Both the position numbers and the translations under genes were made by a program. Below, piece after piece: positions 1 to 7,513 of a stretch of 17,079 nt of DNA. The DNA is taken from NCBI GenBank assembly GCA_002315825.1, contig DCIC01000054.1, forward strand, positions 1-17,079, read 5' to 3'. A model generated the notes under the pieces. That model did not search any database. It worked only from the letters and a program-made list of their open reading frames with translations, and was not told the origin of the DNA. How positions within the stretch are numbered: the first letter of the stretch is position 1; every line of letters begins with the position of its first letter. The stretch comes from Bacteroidales bacterium UBA1736 (lineage in GTDB: Bacteria > Bacteroidota > Bacteroidia > Bacteroidales > UBA932).

Positions 1-1
1 G

Positions 2-74
2 TGGTGCTGGCAGGAGTTGAACCGGCGACACATGGATTTTCAGTCCATTGCTCTACCACCTGAGCTACAGCACC
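2..74 (-). tRNA. tRNA-Phe (anticodon GAA)
   Basis: A full cloverleaf folds on the minus strand. The acceptor stem is GGTGCTG/CAGCACC, the D arm is GCTC-AGGTGGTA-GAGC, the anticodon stem is ATGGA/TCCAT with loop CTGAAAA (anticodon GAA at 41-39), the variable loop is 5 nt and the T loop is TTCAACT. It is 73 nt long including the discriminator A. The T stem (GCCGG/CCTGC) has one C-U mismatch in its middle pair. The base after the discriminator is C, so an encoded CCA is possible but is cut off by the window edge. A strong Bacteroides-type promoter lies about 20 bases upstream. Confidence 0.96.
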
Positions 75-92
75 ATTTCCCGTTCGGGATTG

Positions 93-123
93 CAAAGGTA
101 TGAATTAATTTTTAGAAACCAAA
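93..123 (-). promoter_or_regulatory. Bacteroides-type promoter of tRNA-Phe
   Basis: Read on the minus strand, TTTG (123-120) is followed after exactly 19 bases by TACCTTTG (100-93). This is a perfect match to the known Bacteroides housekeeping promoter (-33 TTTG, -7 TAnnTTTG). Transcription should start a few bases further on, leaving a leader of roughly 10-15 nt before the tRNA 5' end at 74. It is the cleanest promoter in the window and supports assignment to the Bacteroidota. Confidence 0.85.
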
Positions 124-176
124 TTTATTCGTAAAAAAACGCATTTCTTGATCTACTCAGAAGTTCCCGGCTATGG

Positions 177-1250
177 TTATTTCACTTTTGAAGGGATGCA
201 GGGAGTGAGCTTGTAGCGGATACGTATGTTTCTGTTTGAAGACTCGTTGATGTCATTCATCATTTTACGGAATATCTTCCCGTGCGGCGAAGTGTCCCGC
301 ATCTTATTGAATAAGATGTAGTAATGAATCATCTCGTGAATGATGACATCTTCCAGCTCTCTTTCTTCCAAATTGAAAGCCGTGCTTATCCATATCTTGA
401 ACCCTTCGTATCTGACAATCTTCCCGAAAATGTTCCTCTTTGCCTGATAAGTTACCTTGCCGAGATAAGATTTGGCCTTACTCAACTTTACGGGAATCTC
501 AGGAAGTGTCCCGGAGAAATATTGCTTGTTGAACTCAGCCATTTTATCCAGAACGAATGCAATGCTGGGCGTCATATACACTGTCGCGGTCAAGTCTTCA
601 ATTGCCTTTGTAAGGGAAAGGGCATCATCCACAATGCATCCGGCACTTGAAAGCTCTTCTCTTCCACGGAATCCCCAGCTTACACCGATTGCAGGAATCG
701 ATGCCGCAGCTGCGGTTGCCATATCAATCGCAGAATCTCCCACCATAACAGCCTTGATGTCTTCTCCCGTCAGCTTGCGGGCATTGGCTATGGCCGAGTT
801 GACAATCTCCGGGGATGGCTTCAGAGGCCTTCCGGGGCGATTGCCCAGAATACTTACGAAAGATACTTCTGAAAAGAAATGCCTGACCAGGCTTTCGGTC
901 CCTTCCTGGAATTTATTGGAAGCGACCGCAAATAAATAGCCTCTTTGCCCTAGGCGTTCGAGCATCTCGCTTATCCCGGGATAGGGAGTGGTGTAGGTGG
1001 AGATATTGGCGCGGTAGAATTTGAAGAAATCCTCAAGTACCCGATCGATGATATTATTGTCATTACTCAATGCTTGAGGCAAAGCCCGCGAAACGAGATT
1101 CCTTACTCCATTGCCTACCATCTTTTTGTATTCGGGCAAGCCGTGGGTAGGGTATCCGTTGGCGGACAATGCCCCGTTGACGGCATTACCAAGGTCTTCG
1201 ACAGTATTGAGAAGAGTGCCGTCCAGATCGAATATCACAAGTTTTTTCAT
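177..1250 (-). CDS. HAD phosphatase / SprT-like metalloprotease fusion
   Basis: A 357-residue protein with two domains. Residues 1-225 form a HAD hydrolase of the phosphoglycolate phosphatase type. The nucleophile motif is FDLDGT (D8, D10), followed by Ser111 in VASNK, Lys144 in RPLKP and the acidic motif GDSAID (D172, D176). Residues 226-357 look like an SprT-type zinc metalloprotease domain, with HEMIH at 305-309 and a likely third ligand, His323, in an SPHG-x-x-F context. The start is the ATG at 1250, because MKKLVIFDLDGT is the usual HAD beginning; the frame stays open further upstream. Met226 (codon 575-573) begins a segment resembling the start of a free-standing SprT-like protein, so internal initiation is possible. 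HAD phosphatases of this type recycle phosphoglycolate or similar small phosphoesters. SprT-like proteins in other organisms cleave DNA-bound proteins, but the role of this bacterial domain is unknown. Confidence 0.85.
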   Translation of the reverse strand: MKKLVIFDLDGTLLNTVEDLGNAVNGALSANGYPTHGLPEYKKMVGNGVRNLVSRALPQALSNDNNIIDRVLEDFFKFYRANISTYTTPYPGISEMLERLGQRGYLFAVASNKFQEGTESLVRHFFSEVSFVSILGNRPGRPLKPSPEIVNSAIANARKLTGEDIKAVMVGDSAIDMATAAAASIPAIGVSWGFRGREELSSAGCIVDDALSLTKAIEDLTATVYMTPSIAFVLDKMAEFNKQYFSGTLPEIPVKLSKAKSYLGKVTYQAKRNIFGKIVRYEGFKIWISTAFNLEERELEDVIIHEMIHYYILFNKMRDTSPHGKIFRKMMNDINESSNRNIRIRYKLTPCIPSKVK

Positions 1251-1276
1251 CGTGGCAAAATTAATCATATTAATAT

Positions 1277-1284
1277 TATATTTG
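1277..1284 (+). promoter_or_regulatory. possible -7 promoter box for the flavodoxin gene
   Basis: TATATTTG matches the Bacteroides -7 consensus TAnnTTTG and ends 22 bases before the ATG at 1307, in the AT-rich gap between divergent genes. No TTTG is present at the expected -33 distance, so this is only half of a promoter. Confidence 0.4.
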
Positions 1285-1306
1285 TGGTAAATCAAGTATC
1301 AATCTT

Positions 1307-2107
1307 ATGAAGAAAATAATGTCCGCAATTCTTGCAGCTGCCGCCTTGATATCTTGTACGGACAATGATCCTAAGATATTGATTCTGTATTATTCTCAGA
1401 CAGGCGCTACCGAAGCTGTTGCGAAAGAGATTCACAATCAGACAGGCGCCGATATGCTGCGTTTTGACGTCGCGCAGGTATATGATGGTGATTTTGATGC
1501 TACCATTCAAAGATGCCTTCAGGAACAGGCCAGAGGCTTTGTCCCGACTCTGAATCCTATCGATGCTGACCTGAGCGAGTATGATGTGATATTTCTTGGA
1601 TATCCTATCTGGTTCGGCACATATGCACCTCCTGTCAAGGCCCTGATATCATCCGTTGACCTCTCAGGAAAGAAAATAGTGCCTTTCTGCACCTTCGGAA
1701 GCGGCGGCCTTGAGGCAAGCGTCAAAGTGCTGGCAGCAAATCTTGAGAATTGTACAGTCGCACCGGGCTTCGGAATCAGGAAAGCACGAGTGCAGTATGC
1801 GGCTGAGGAATTGGACCGTTTCCTTATCGAGAGCGGATACAAAGAGGGTACTCTCGAGCCCCTCGAGCCATATTCTGAGAGCCGGGAGATGACCGAAGAG
1901 GAGGTTGCTATCTATCATGAGGCAGTTGATTCGTATCCAATTCCTATTGGAGAACCTGTTTCGGTAGCATCCAGGCCAGTAACCGGTGGCACTGATTATG
2001 CTTTTGCCGCCAGATCAGCTGATCCGGAGGGTAATGTGAGAGAGAATATGGTATATGTGATCACCAGAGAAGGGCGCTCTCCCGAATTTACTAGAGTAAA
2101 CAGATAA
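1307..2107 (+). CDS. lipoprotein flavodoxin with C-terminal extension
   Basis: A 266-residue predicted lipoprotein. The signal peptide ends in LISC, with the lipid-anchored cysteine at residue 17. The mature part begins with a flavodoxin fold: a beta strand (ILILYY), the FMN phosphate loop SQTGATEA (residues 30-37), and the flavin-ring segment GYPIWFG with the following TFGSGG. This part ends near residue 175. The remaining ~90 residues (acidic, then rich in beta-forming residues) match no family I recognise. Flavodoxins carry electrons through bound FMN and are normally cytoplasmic, so a lipid-anchored exported version is unusual; what reduces it is not evident here. The gene lies 21 bases ahead of a secreted esterase and is probably co-transcribed with it. 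The flavodoxin-like fold is secure; redox activity outside the cytoplasm is inference. Confidence 0.85.
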   Translation: MKKIMSAILAAAALISCTDNDPKILILYYSQTGATEAVAKEIHNQTGADMLRFDVAQVYDGDFDATIQRCLQEQARGFVPTLNPIDADLSEYDVIFLGYPIWFGTYAPPVKALISSVDLSGKKIVPFCTFGSGGLEASVKVLAANLENCTVAPGFGIRKARVQYAAEELDRFLIESGYKEGTLEPLEPYSESREMTEEEVAIYHEAVDSYPIPIGEPVSVASRPVTGGTDYAFAARSADPEGNVRENMVYVITREGRSPEFTRVNR

Positions 2108-2128
2108 GTACCTATTAAAAATAACACA

Positions 2129-3310
2129 ATGAAACGATTACTAACTTGTTTTGCGATTCTTGCACTTCCTCTTTGGATGTCGGCACAGCAGTCGCTCACG
2201 GGAGGACAACAGATTGTTTCTCCTCAGATCAATCCAGACAACAGTGTAACCTTCAGATTCAAGGCTCCAAAGGCTGTTGTTGTACAGGTTACTGGTGATT
2301 TTCTCGATCCTGTCCCTATGCAGACACAGTACGGCACTTTTGATATGCCCGGTGTGGCGGACCTCAAAGAAGGAGAGAACGGAGTATGGGAATACACCAG
2401 CAAGCCTCTTGCCAGCGAGCTCTACAATTACAACTTTATTGTGGACGGCCTTTCAGTGAAGGATCCCAACAACGCATATGTTCAGCGCGACATTGCCAAT
2501 CTTATGAATTATTTCATCATCGGAGGCGGGAAGGCTGACAATTATATGGTTCAGGATGTACCTCACGGTACGGTTTCCAGAGTATGGTACCATTCTGACA
2601 TCGTAGGGAAGGACAGAAGAATGGCTGTCTATACACCTGCAGGTTACGAAGAAGGTAAGGGCAAATATCCCGTTCTCTACCTTCTCCACGGTATGGGCGG
2701 AGATGAAGAGGCCTGGCTCTGTACAGGACGTACCGCTCAGATTTTGGACAATCTTATCGCTCAGGGCAAGGCCAAGCCTATGATTGTCGTAATGACCAAT
2801 GGCACGACCCAGCATCAGTCAGCTCCCGGCGAATCAGCTGAGGGAATGTACAAGCCCTACAACTGTGCCGATATGGACGGCGCATTCGAGTTCCATTTCA
2901 AGGATGTCATCAAATATGTAGATTCACATTACAGGACTATAGCAAAGAGCTCTTCGAGAGCTGTTGCAGGTCTTTCAATGGGCGGCTTCCATACAATCCA
3001 TATCTCAGCATATATGCCCGGCACTTTTGACTATATTGGAGCATTCTCGGCCGCCATTTTTGCAAAGGAAGGATCCACTTCACCCGTTTATCAGGATTTC
3101 GAAGGACAGCTCGCAAAGCAGTTTGCCTCAAAGCCCCACTACTACATCTATATAGGCAAGACTGATTTCTTGTATCAGAATAATGTCGAATTCCGTAATC
3201 TTCTCGACTCAAAGGGCTACAAATACACCTACATCGAGTCCGAAGGCGGACATATTTGGAGGAATTGGAGGGATTATCTCGCTGACTTCTCTCAGAAGCT
3301 GTTCAAATAG
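2129..3310 (+). CDS. secreted two-domain serine esterase (E-set + esterase D type)
   Basis: A 393-residue protein with a Sec signal peptide (cleavage likely after MSAQ, near residue 20). Residues ~30-140 resemble an immunoglobulin-like E-set domain of the CBM48 kind. Residues ~150-393 form an alpha/beta hydrolase of the esterase D/feruloyl esterase family: oxyanion region YLLHGMGGDEEAW, nucleophile elbow GLSMGG (Ser283), likely Asp346 in GKTDF, and His375 in GGHIW. This layout is common in Bacteroidales enzymes that remove acetyl or feruloyl groups from plant polysaccharides; the actual ester is not predictable. It follows the flavodoxin gene closely. Its last 19 bases overlap the 3' end of the aroEK gene on the other strand. 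A paralogue without the E-set domain lies at 7514-8365. Confidence 0.9.
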   Translation: MKRLLTCFAILALPLWMSAQQSLTGGQQIVSPQINPDNSVTFRFKAPKAVVVQVTGDFLDPVPMQTQYGTFDMPGVADLKEGENGVWEYTSKPLASELYNYNFIVDGLSVKDPNNAYVQRDIANLMNYFIIGGGKADNYMVQDVPHGTVSRVWYHSDIVGKDRRMAVYTPAGYEEGKGKYPVLYLLHGMGGDEEAWLCTGRTAQILDNLIAQGKAKPMIVVMTNGTTQHQSAPGESAEGMYKPYNCADMDGAFEFHFKDVIKYVDSHYRTIAKSSSRAVAGLSMGGFHTIHISAYMPGTFDYIGAFSAAIFAKEGSTSPVYQDFEGQLAKQFASKPHYYIYIGKTDFLYQNNVEFRNLLDSKGYKYTYIESEGGHIWRNWRDYLADFSQKLFK

Positions 3311-4527
3311 GCAAGTATCCTGTCGGCGCTCAAATCCGCCGAGCAGTTGTTGTCCATAACGATATCGGCTCCCGCTCTGTAAACAGGCACCCTTTCTTCG
3401 TAGAGCTTTTTCATTGCCTCTGCATCTTTGGAAAGCGGTCTGTCCGGAGTGGGAGTCAGATTTTTCAGATCTGTGTCAAGGAAGACAGTCACCCCGTTTC
3501 TCTTGAGCATCATAATGTTGTCCGGGTCCATAGCTGCACCGCCTCCTGTTGCTATTATTTGCCCCTGCTGCAGCGAAAGCTCGCTGATAACTTGTTTCTC
3601 GATTTCACGGAACGCGCTTTCCCCGTGCAGGGAGAAAAATTCACGGATTGGCATTGCAACTCTTTCGCGGACAATCTCATCAGTGTCCTTGAAGCTCTTG
3701 CCGCATATCTTTGCAAGGACTTTCCCGACTGTGGTCTTACCGCAGGATGGCATACCCGTAAGTACGATGTTGATTTTGTCGGTAAGCAGTTGTCTGTAGA
3801 TACGCTCTGTCTCTGTACTTTCAAAACTTGTGTCACGGAATAACTCCACGGCCTTTACCGCTTGCCCCACAAGCATATACAATCCTCCTTCAGAGGGTAT
3901 CGACATTGCCTTTGCCTTGCTGACAAGCGTGGTGCTCAAAGGATTGTAGATGCAGTCAAGAACGGCTCGCAGGCGAGGGAAATCCATAAGGTCAATGACT
4001 TCTTCGTTGACTCTGGGGTACATCCCGACTGGGGTGCAATTGACAATGATGTTGAAATCCTCATCCAGATCCTCGTACAGAACCTGTCCCTCAGCTTTTA
4101 TTGTCCTCACACCATTGATGATTTCTTTTGCCCCTTCATTTCGTGCAAATGCTCTGACAGCTTTTGCCGCACCGCCTGCACCCAGAATCAGGACTTTGGC
4201 ATCTTTGAAACTGACGCCAAGCTTCCCGGCCAATAATTCGAATCCATAATAATCAGTATTGTAACCTGTCAGGACTCCGTTTCTGTTGACAATCGTATTT
4301 ACTGCACCGATCTGTGCAGCCTCATCACTGATCTTGTCCAGATAGGGGATTACTGCCTCTTTGTAGGGAATGGTGACGTTGATAGCTTTGAATTGTCTGT
4401 CTTTCAGAAAGACAGCTAACTGCTCTCGGGGAAGTTCTTTGAGCTCATATATATAATCGGACAGCTTTTCGTGGATTTCCTTTGAAAAGCTGTGGCCAAG
4501 ATGCTCACCTATCAGTCCGTATTCCAT
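3292..4527 (-). CDS. bifunctional shikimate dehydrogenase / shikimate kinase
   Basis: A 411-residue fusion. Residues 1-248 are shikimate dehydrogenase (AroE): shikimate-binding serines in GHSFS (13, 15), catalytic Lys56 in NVTIPYK, Asp92 in NTD, dinucleotide loop GAGGAA (116-121) and Gln222 in YMLVGQAV. Residues 251-411 are shikimate kinase (AroK): Walker A loop GMPSCGKT (258-265), substrate Asp in DTDE (281-284), FRE (306-308), the GGG loop (328-330) and lid Arg363 in PDRPL. The protein would reduce 3-dehydroshikimate to shikimate and then phosphorylate it, two consecutive cytoplasmic steps towards chorismate. All key residues are present, so both halves look active. Its ATG overlaps the aroC stop by one base (TAATG), which suggests translational coupling. 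Fungal AROM also carries both activities, but in a different order and with other domains between them. Confidence 0.93.
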   Translation of the reverse strand: MEYGLIGEHLGHSFSKEIHEKLSDYIYELKELPREQLAVFLKDRQFKAINVTIPYKEAVIPYLDKISDEAAQIGAVNTIVNRNGVLTGYNTDYYGFELLAGKLGVSFKDAKVLILGAGGAAKAVRAFARNEGAKEIINGVRTIKAEGQVLYEDLDEDFNIIVNCTPVGMYPRVNEEVIDLMDFPRLRAVLDCIYNPLSTTLVSKAKAMSIPSEGGLYMLVGQAVKAVELFRDTSFESTETERIYRQLLTDKINIVLTGMPSCGKTTVGKVLAKICGKSFKDTDEIVRERVAMPIREFFSLHGESAFREIEKQVISELSLQQGQIIATGGGAAMDPDNIMMLKRNGVTVFLDTDLKNLTPTPDRPLSKDAEAMKKLYEERVPVYRAGADIVMDNNCSADLSADRILAYLNSF

Positions 4528-5618
4528 TATCCTTTGAGAAAGTCTGTGCCGAGATGCATAGAAAGAGCATCGCAGATAACGATAGAGACTATGCTGTTTA
4601 TGACAGGACAGATGCGTCTGATTATCGCCGGGTCGTGTCTTCCTTTTATCTCAAGTGTGGCATTCTCACCGGTCGTGAAATCTACCGTGTCCTGTTTCTG
4701 CGCAATGGATGGGGTGGGCTTGACCGCTGTATTGAAGAGGATGGGCATTCCGTTGGAAATGCCTCCGTTGATGCCTCCGCTGTTATTGGTTGTGGTGAAG
4801 ATTTTTCCGCCCTCCGTTCTGAAGCTGTCATTTGCCTGCGAGCCTCTCATCTGCGCGAAGAGGAAGCCTGCACCGAATTCTATGCCTTTGACTCCTCCCA
4901 ATGCGAATACGGCTTTGGAAATCATCCCTTCCAGAGAATCGAACCAAGGCTCGCCGATGCCGGCAGGGAGCCCCAAGACAGCTGTCTGGAGTATGCCTCC
5001 GATCGAATCGTCCGCTCTTCGGGCATTGTCAATCTCATCTTTCATTTTCTCGGCTGCATTGTCATCTATGACGGGGAAATCCTTGCCTGCCAGAGCTTTG
5101 ATTTCAGTGTCGATGTCCCGGAATGGCAAGTCCTCGGCTTTGCCGCAGCGAAGAATATGTGTCGAGATATGTATTCCTTTGGTCTGCAGCGCTTTCAGGG
5201 TGATTGCTCCTACTGCGGCAATCCCTGCTGTGACTCTTCCGCTGAAATGGCCGCCTCCTCGGTAATCCTGGAAGCCGCAGTATTTCACCTGTGCGGTATA
5301 GTCAGCGTGAGAAGGCCTTGGAAGTGTGCGTATCTGCTCATAGTCAGAACTCCTGACATCATTGTTCTCAATAATGATGCAGATCGGAGCTCCGGTAGTG
5401 CGGCCGTTGAATATTCCGCTGATTATTCTGAATCTGTCTTCTTCTCTTCTGGAGGTCTCCCCGCTTCCCGAAGGGCGTCTTTTGTTGAGCTGGGTGCGGA
5501 TGAGCTCTTCATCTGCTTCAATTCCGGGGGCAAGTCCGTCGAGTACGGCACCAACTGCCTCACCGTGGGATTCGCCGAATACTGTCAGTATGACATTTGT
5601 GCCAATGCTGTTCTTCAT
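4527..5618 (-). CDS. aroC: chorismate synthase
   Basis: A 363-residue cytoplasmic enzyme that converts 5-enolpyruvylshikimate-3-phosphate to chorismate, using reduced FMN, in the last shared step of aromatic biosynthesis. The family is clear from GESHG (His18), the RRPSGSGETSRREED region (48-61), RPSHADYT (His104) and the flavin/substrate signature YRGGGHFSGR (119-128), as well as a C-terminal RHDP. Length is normal for the family. It is upstream in a two-gene operon with the fused aroE-aroK gene, overlapping by one base. Together they supply three of the last four activities to chorismate; EPSP synthase (aroA) and the earlier steps are not in this window. A 74-base gap separates it from the divergent rhamnosidase gene. 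Confidence 0.97.
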   Translation of the reverse strand: MKNSIGTNVILTVFGESHGEAVGAVLDGLAPGIEADEELIRTQLNKRRPSGSGETSRREEDRFRIISGIFNGRTTGAPICIIIENNDVRSSDYEQIRTLPRPSHADYTAQVKYCGFQDYRGGGHFSGRVTAGIAAVGAITLKALQTKGIHISTHILRCGKAEDLPFRDIDTEIKALAGKDFPVIDDNAAEKMKDEIDNARRADDSIGGILQTAVLGLPAGIGEPWFDSLEGMISKAVFALGGVKGIEFGAGFLFAQMRGSQANDSFRTEGGKIFTTTNNSGGINGGISNGMPILFNTAVKPTPSIAQKQDTVDFTTGENATLEIKGRHDPAIIRRICPVINSIVSIVICDALSMHLGTDFLKG

Positions 5619-5632
5619 ATTTGTCTAATTAC

Positions 5633-5663
5633 TTTGACAAGATAAGCAAATTCTATTATTTTG
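5633..5663 (+). promoter_or_regulatory. probable promoter of the rhamnosidase-led gene run
   Basis: TTTG (5633-5636) is followed after exactly 19 bases by TTATTTTG (5656-5663), which differs from the TAnnTTTG consensus at one base. Spacing equals that of the perfect tRNA-Phe promoter at 93-123. The box ends 29 bases before the ATG at 5693, leaving a short leader. Confidence 0.5.
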
Positions 5664-5692
5664 GCTAAATTTATGGTCTGAAATTGATTTTT

Positions 5693-7489
5693 ATGAAAAA
5701 GGCCCTGCTGTTTTTGCTGTTTGCGATTCTTTGCGTTGGATGCAAGCAAAAAGGATTGTACGACAATTTTCCTTTGAAGGATCTTGTAAAGAATGAAATC
5801 AGCCCTGTCTGCGTCAATCGCATCGCCCCTGATGCGTTACTCATTGATTTTGGCAAGGATGCATTCGCCCAGTTGAAGCTTGTGTTGAGTTCGGAAGAGG
5901 ATCGGAGTATTGTGGTGCATTATGGGGAAGCTCTCAAGGAAGGGCGTGTGGATAGGGACCCCGGAGCCACCATCAGGTATTCTTACTATCCGCTCGATAT
6001 TCAAAAAGGAGAGCACGAATATACCATCGAGTTTGCAGCGGACCCTCGCAATACTGCCACTACCCCTGTAGGCAGCGGAGCTCTTCCTATCCTGATGCCT
6101 GAGTATATCGGAGAGGTATATCCTTTCAGGTATTGTGAACTTGAGAATTTTGATGGGGAAGTGCTTGAGGGGACTGTCCAGCTTGCCGTCAATTATCCTT
6201 TTGATGAATCGGCCTCTTTTTTTGAGTCTTCCGACACGGTGCTCAATCAAGTATGGGATCTGTGCAAATACAGTATCAAGGCGACCAGTTTCTGTGGTTA
6301 TTATGTGGATGGTGACCGTGAGCGTATCCCTTATGAGGCGGATGCCCTGATCAATCAATTGTCTCACTATTGTGTTGACAGCGAATATGCTATGGCCCGA
6401 CGCTCGATAGCTTACCTGATGGAGAATCCGACCTGGCCGACAGAATGGCAACTTGAGATGGTTCTGGCTGCCTGGTATGATTATCTATATACGGGCGACA
6501 AGATGCTGATCAGCCGCTATTATGATGTAATCAAGGCAAAGACTCTTCTCGCGCTGACGGAGTCAAACGGATTGATCAGTACGGAGACAGGCAAAGTTAC
6601 TCCGGAGCTGTGTGCAAGTATCAATTATAGAGGGACTGACCCTATCAAGGATATCGTGGACTGGCCCAGGAGCGGATCTTTCGGTATCGACAAGCTTGAG
6701 GCGGGGGAGGCTGACGGTTATGAAATGACTGTGTATAATACTGCGGTCAATGCTCTGCACAATGGGAGTCTGCAGTATGCGGCAAGGATTGCTGAAGCGC
6801 TTGGGCACAAAGAAGATGCGTCATCTCTTCGGGAGAGTGCCTCAAAACATAAGGAGGCGTTCAATTCTTTATTGCTCGATAAAGTGAAAGGGGTTTATAA
6901 GGATGGCGTAGAGAGTGAGCACAATTCTTTGCACGCCAATATGTTTGCCCTCCTTTTTGGCCTTGTGCCCGAAGCTTATGAGGAGAGCGTCATTGAGTTT
7001 ATCCGTTCCCGCTCAATGGCCTGCAGCGTGTATGGAGCCCAGTTTCTGCTGGATGCATTATATGAGTATGGTAATGCCGAGTATGCTCTTTCGCTGATGA
7101 ACTCTACATCTCGCCGCTCCTGGTACAATATGATTCGTTGCGGCTCGACCATCACTATGGAGGCCTGGGATCCGGTATTCAAGTCCAATCTGGACTGGAA
7201 TCACGCCTGGGGCGCAGCACCTTCCAATATTATCATTAGACATCTGGTGGGAGTGGAACCCTTGAAGCCCGGTTTTTCGAGGGTCAGGATAGAACCTCAG
7301 CCTGCAGGGCTTGAATATTTCAAGGCACTCGTCCCTACACCGAAAGGCGGTATCCTTTGTGAGTATCATAAGGATTCTTCTTTCAAACTGTCTCTTCCGG
7401 ATGGAGTGGAAGCTGAAGTGAAGTTGCCGGTTGGAGAAGACCCTGTCTTCTTGAAAGAAGGGTCTGAGGTTACCTTTTCTTTGAAGTAA
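5693..7489 (+). CDS. GH78-type alpha-L-rhamnosidase-like lipoprotein
   Basis: A 598-residue predicted lipoprotein. The signal peptide ends LCVGC, with the lipid cysteine at residue 17. I chose the ATG at 5693 because it gives the usual Met-Lys-Lys beginning; a TTG lies 9 bases earlier. After a beta-sandwich-like region (~25-170) comes an (alpha/alpha)6-barrel catalytic domain and a small C-terminal beta domain. GH78 landmarks are DGDRERIPYEAD (206-217), matching the general-acid loop with Glu210, and GSTITMEAWDP (484-494), matching the general-base region with Glu490, followed by WNHAWGAAPSN. GH78 enzymes remove alpha-linked L-rhamnose from pectin, glycoconjugates or flavonoids. At about 600 residues it is shorter than many GH78 proteins, and its acid loop departs from the classical QRxERxGWxGD form, so specificity is open. 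It heads a six-gene co-directional run. Confidence 0.85.
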   Translation: MKKALLFLLFAILCVGCKQKGLYDNFPLKDLVKNEISPVCVNRIAPDALLIDFGKDAFAQLKLVLSSEEDRSIVVHYGEALKEGRVDRDPGATIRYSYYPLDIQKGEHEYTIEFAADPRNTATTPVGSGALPILMPEYIGEVYPFRYCELENFDGEVLEGTVQLAVNYPFDESASFFESSDTVLNQVWDLCKYSIKATSFCGYYVDGDRERIPYEADALINQLSHYCVDSEYAMARRSIAYLMENPTWPTEWQLEMVLAAWYDYLYTGDKMLISRYYDVIKAKTLLALTESNGLISTETGKVTPELCASINYRGTDPIKDIVDWPRSGSFGIDKLEAGEADGYEMTVYNTAVNALHNGSLQYAARIAEALGHKEDASSLRESASKHKEAFNSLLLDKVKGVYKDGVESEHNSLHANMFALLFGLVPEAYEESVIEFIRSRSMACSVYGAQFLLDALYEYGNAEYALSLMNSTSRRSWYNMIRCGSTITMEAWDPVFKSNLDWNHAWGAAPSNIIIRHLVGVEPLKPGFSRVRIEPQPAGLEYFKALVPTPKGGILCEYHKDSSFKLSLPDGVEAEVKLPVGEDPVFLKEGSEVTFSLK

Positions 7490-7513
7490 ATAAATGTTTA
7501 AATAATTGAATAT

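Noticed and set aside
78..89. Small hairpin TCCC-GTTC-GGGA beside the tRNA
   Set aside because: It falls in the short leader between the promoter and the tRNA 5' end, has only four pairs and no T-run, so it is not a terminator.
1256..1263. TAATTTTG on the minus strand as a promoter for the HAD-SprT gene
   Set aside because: It ends five bases before the ATG at 1250, leaving no room for a leader, and no -33 TTTG is found at the right distance.
4482..5645. Long open frame on the plus strand opposite aroC (387 codons), plus a second of 257 codons
   Set aside because: It lies exactly antisense to a clear chorismate synthase gene. Its translation is Cys/Ser-rich with no recognisable domain, as expected from codon-bias shadowing.
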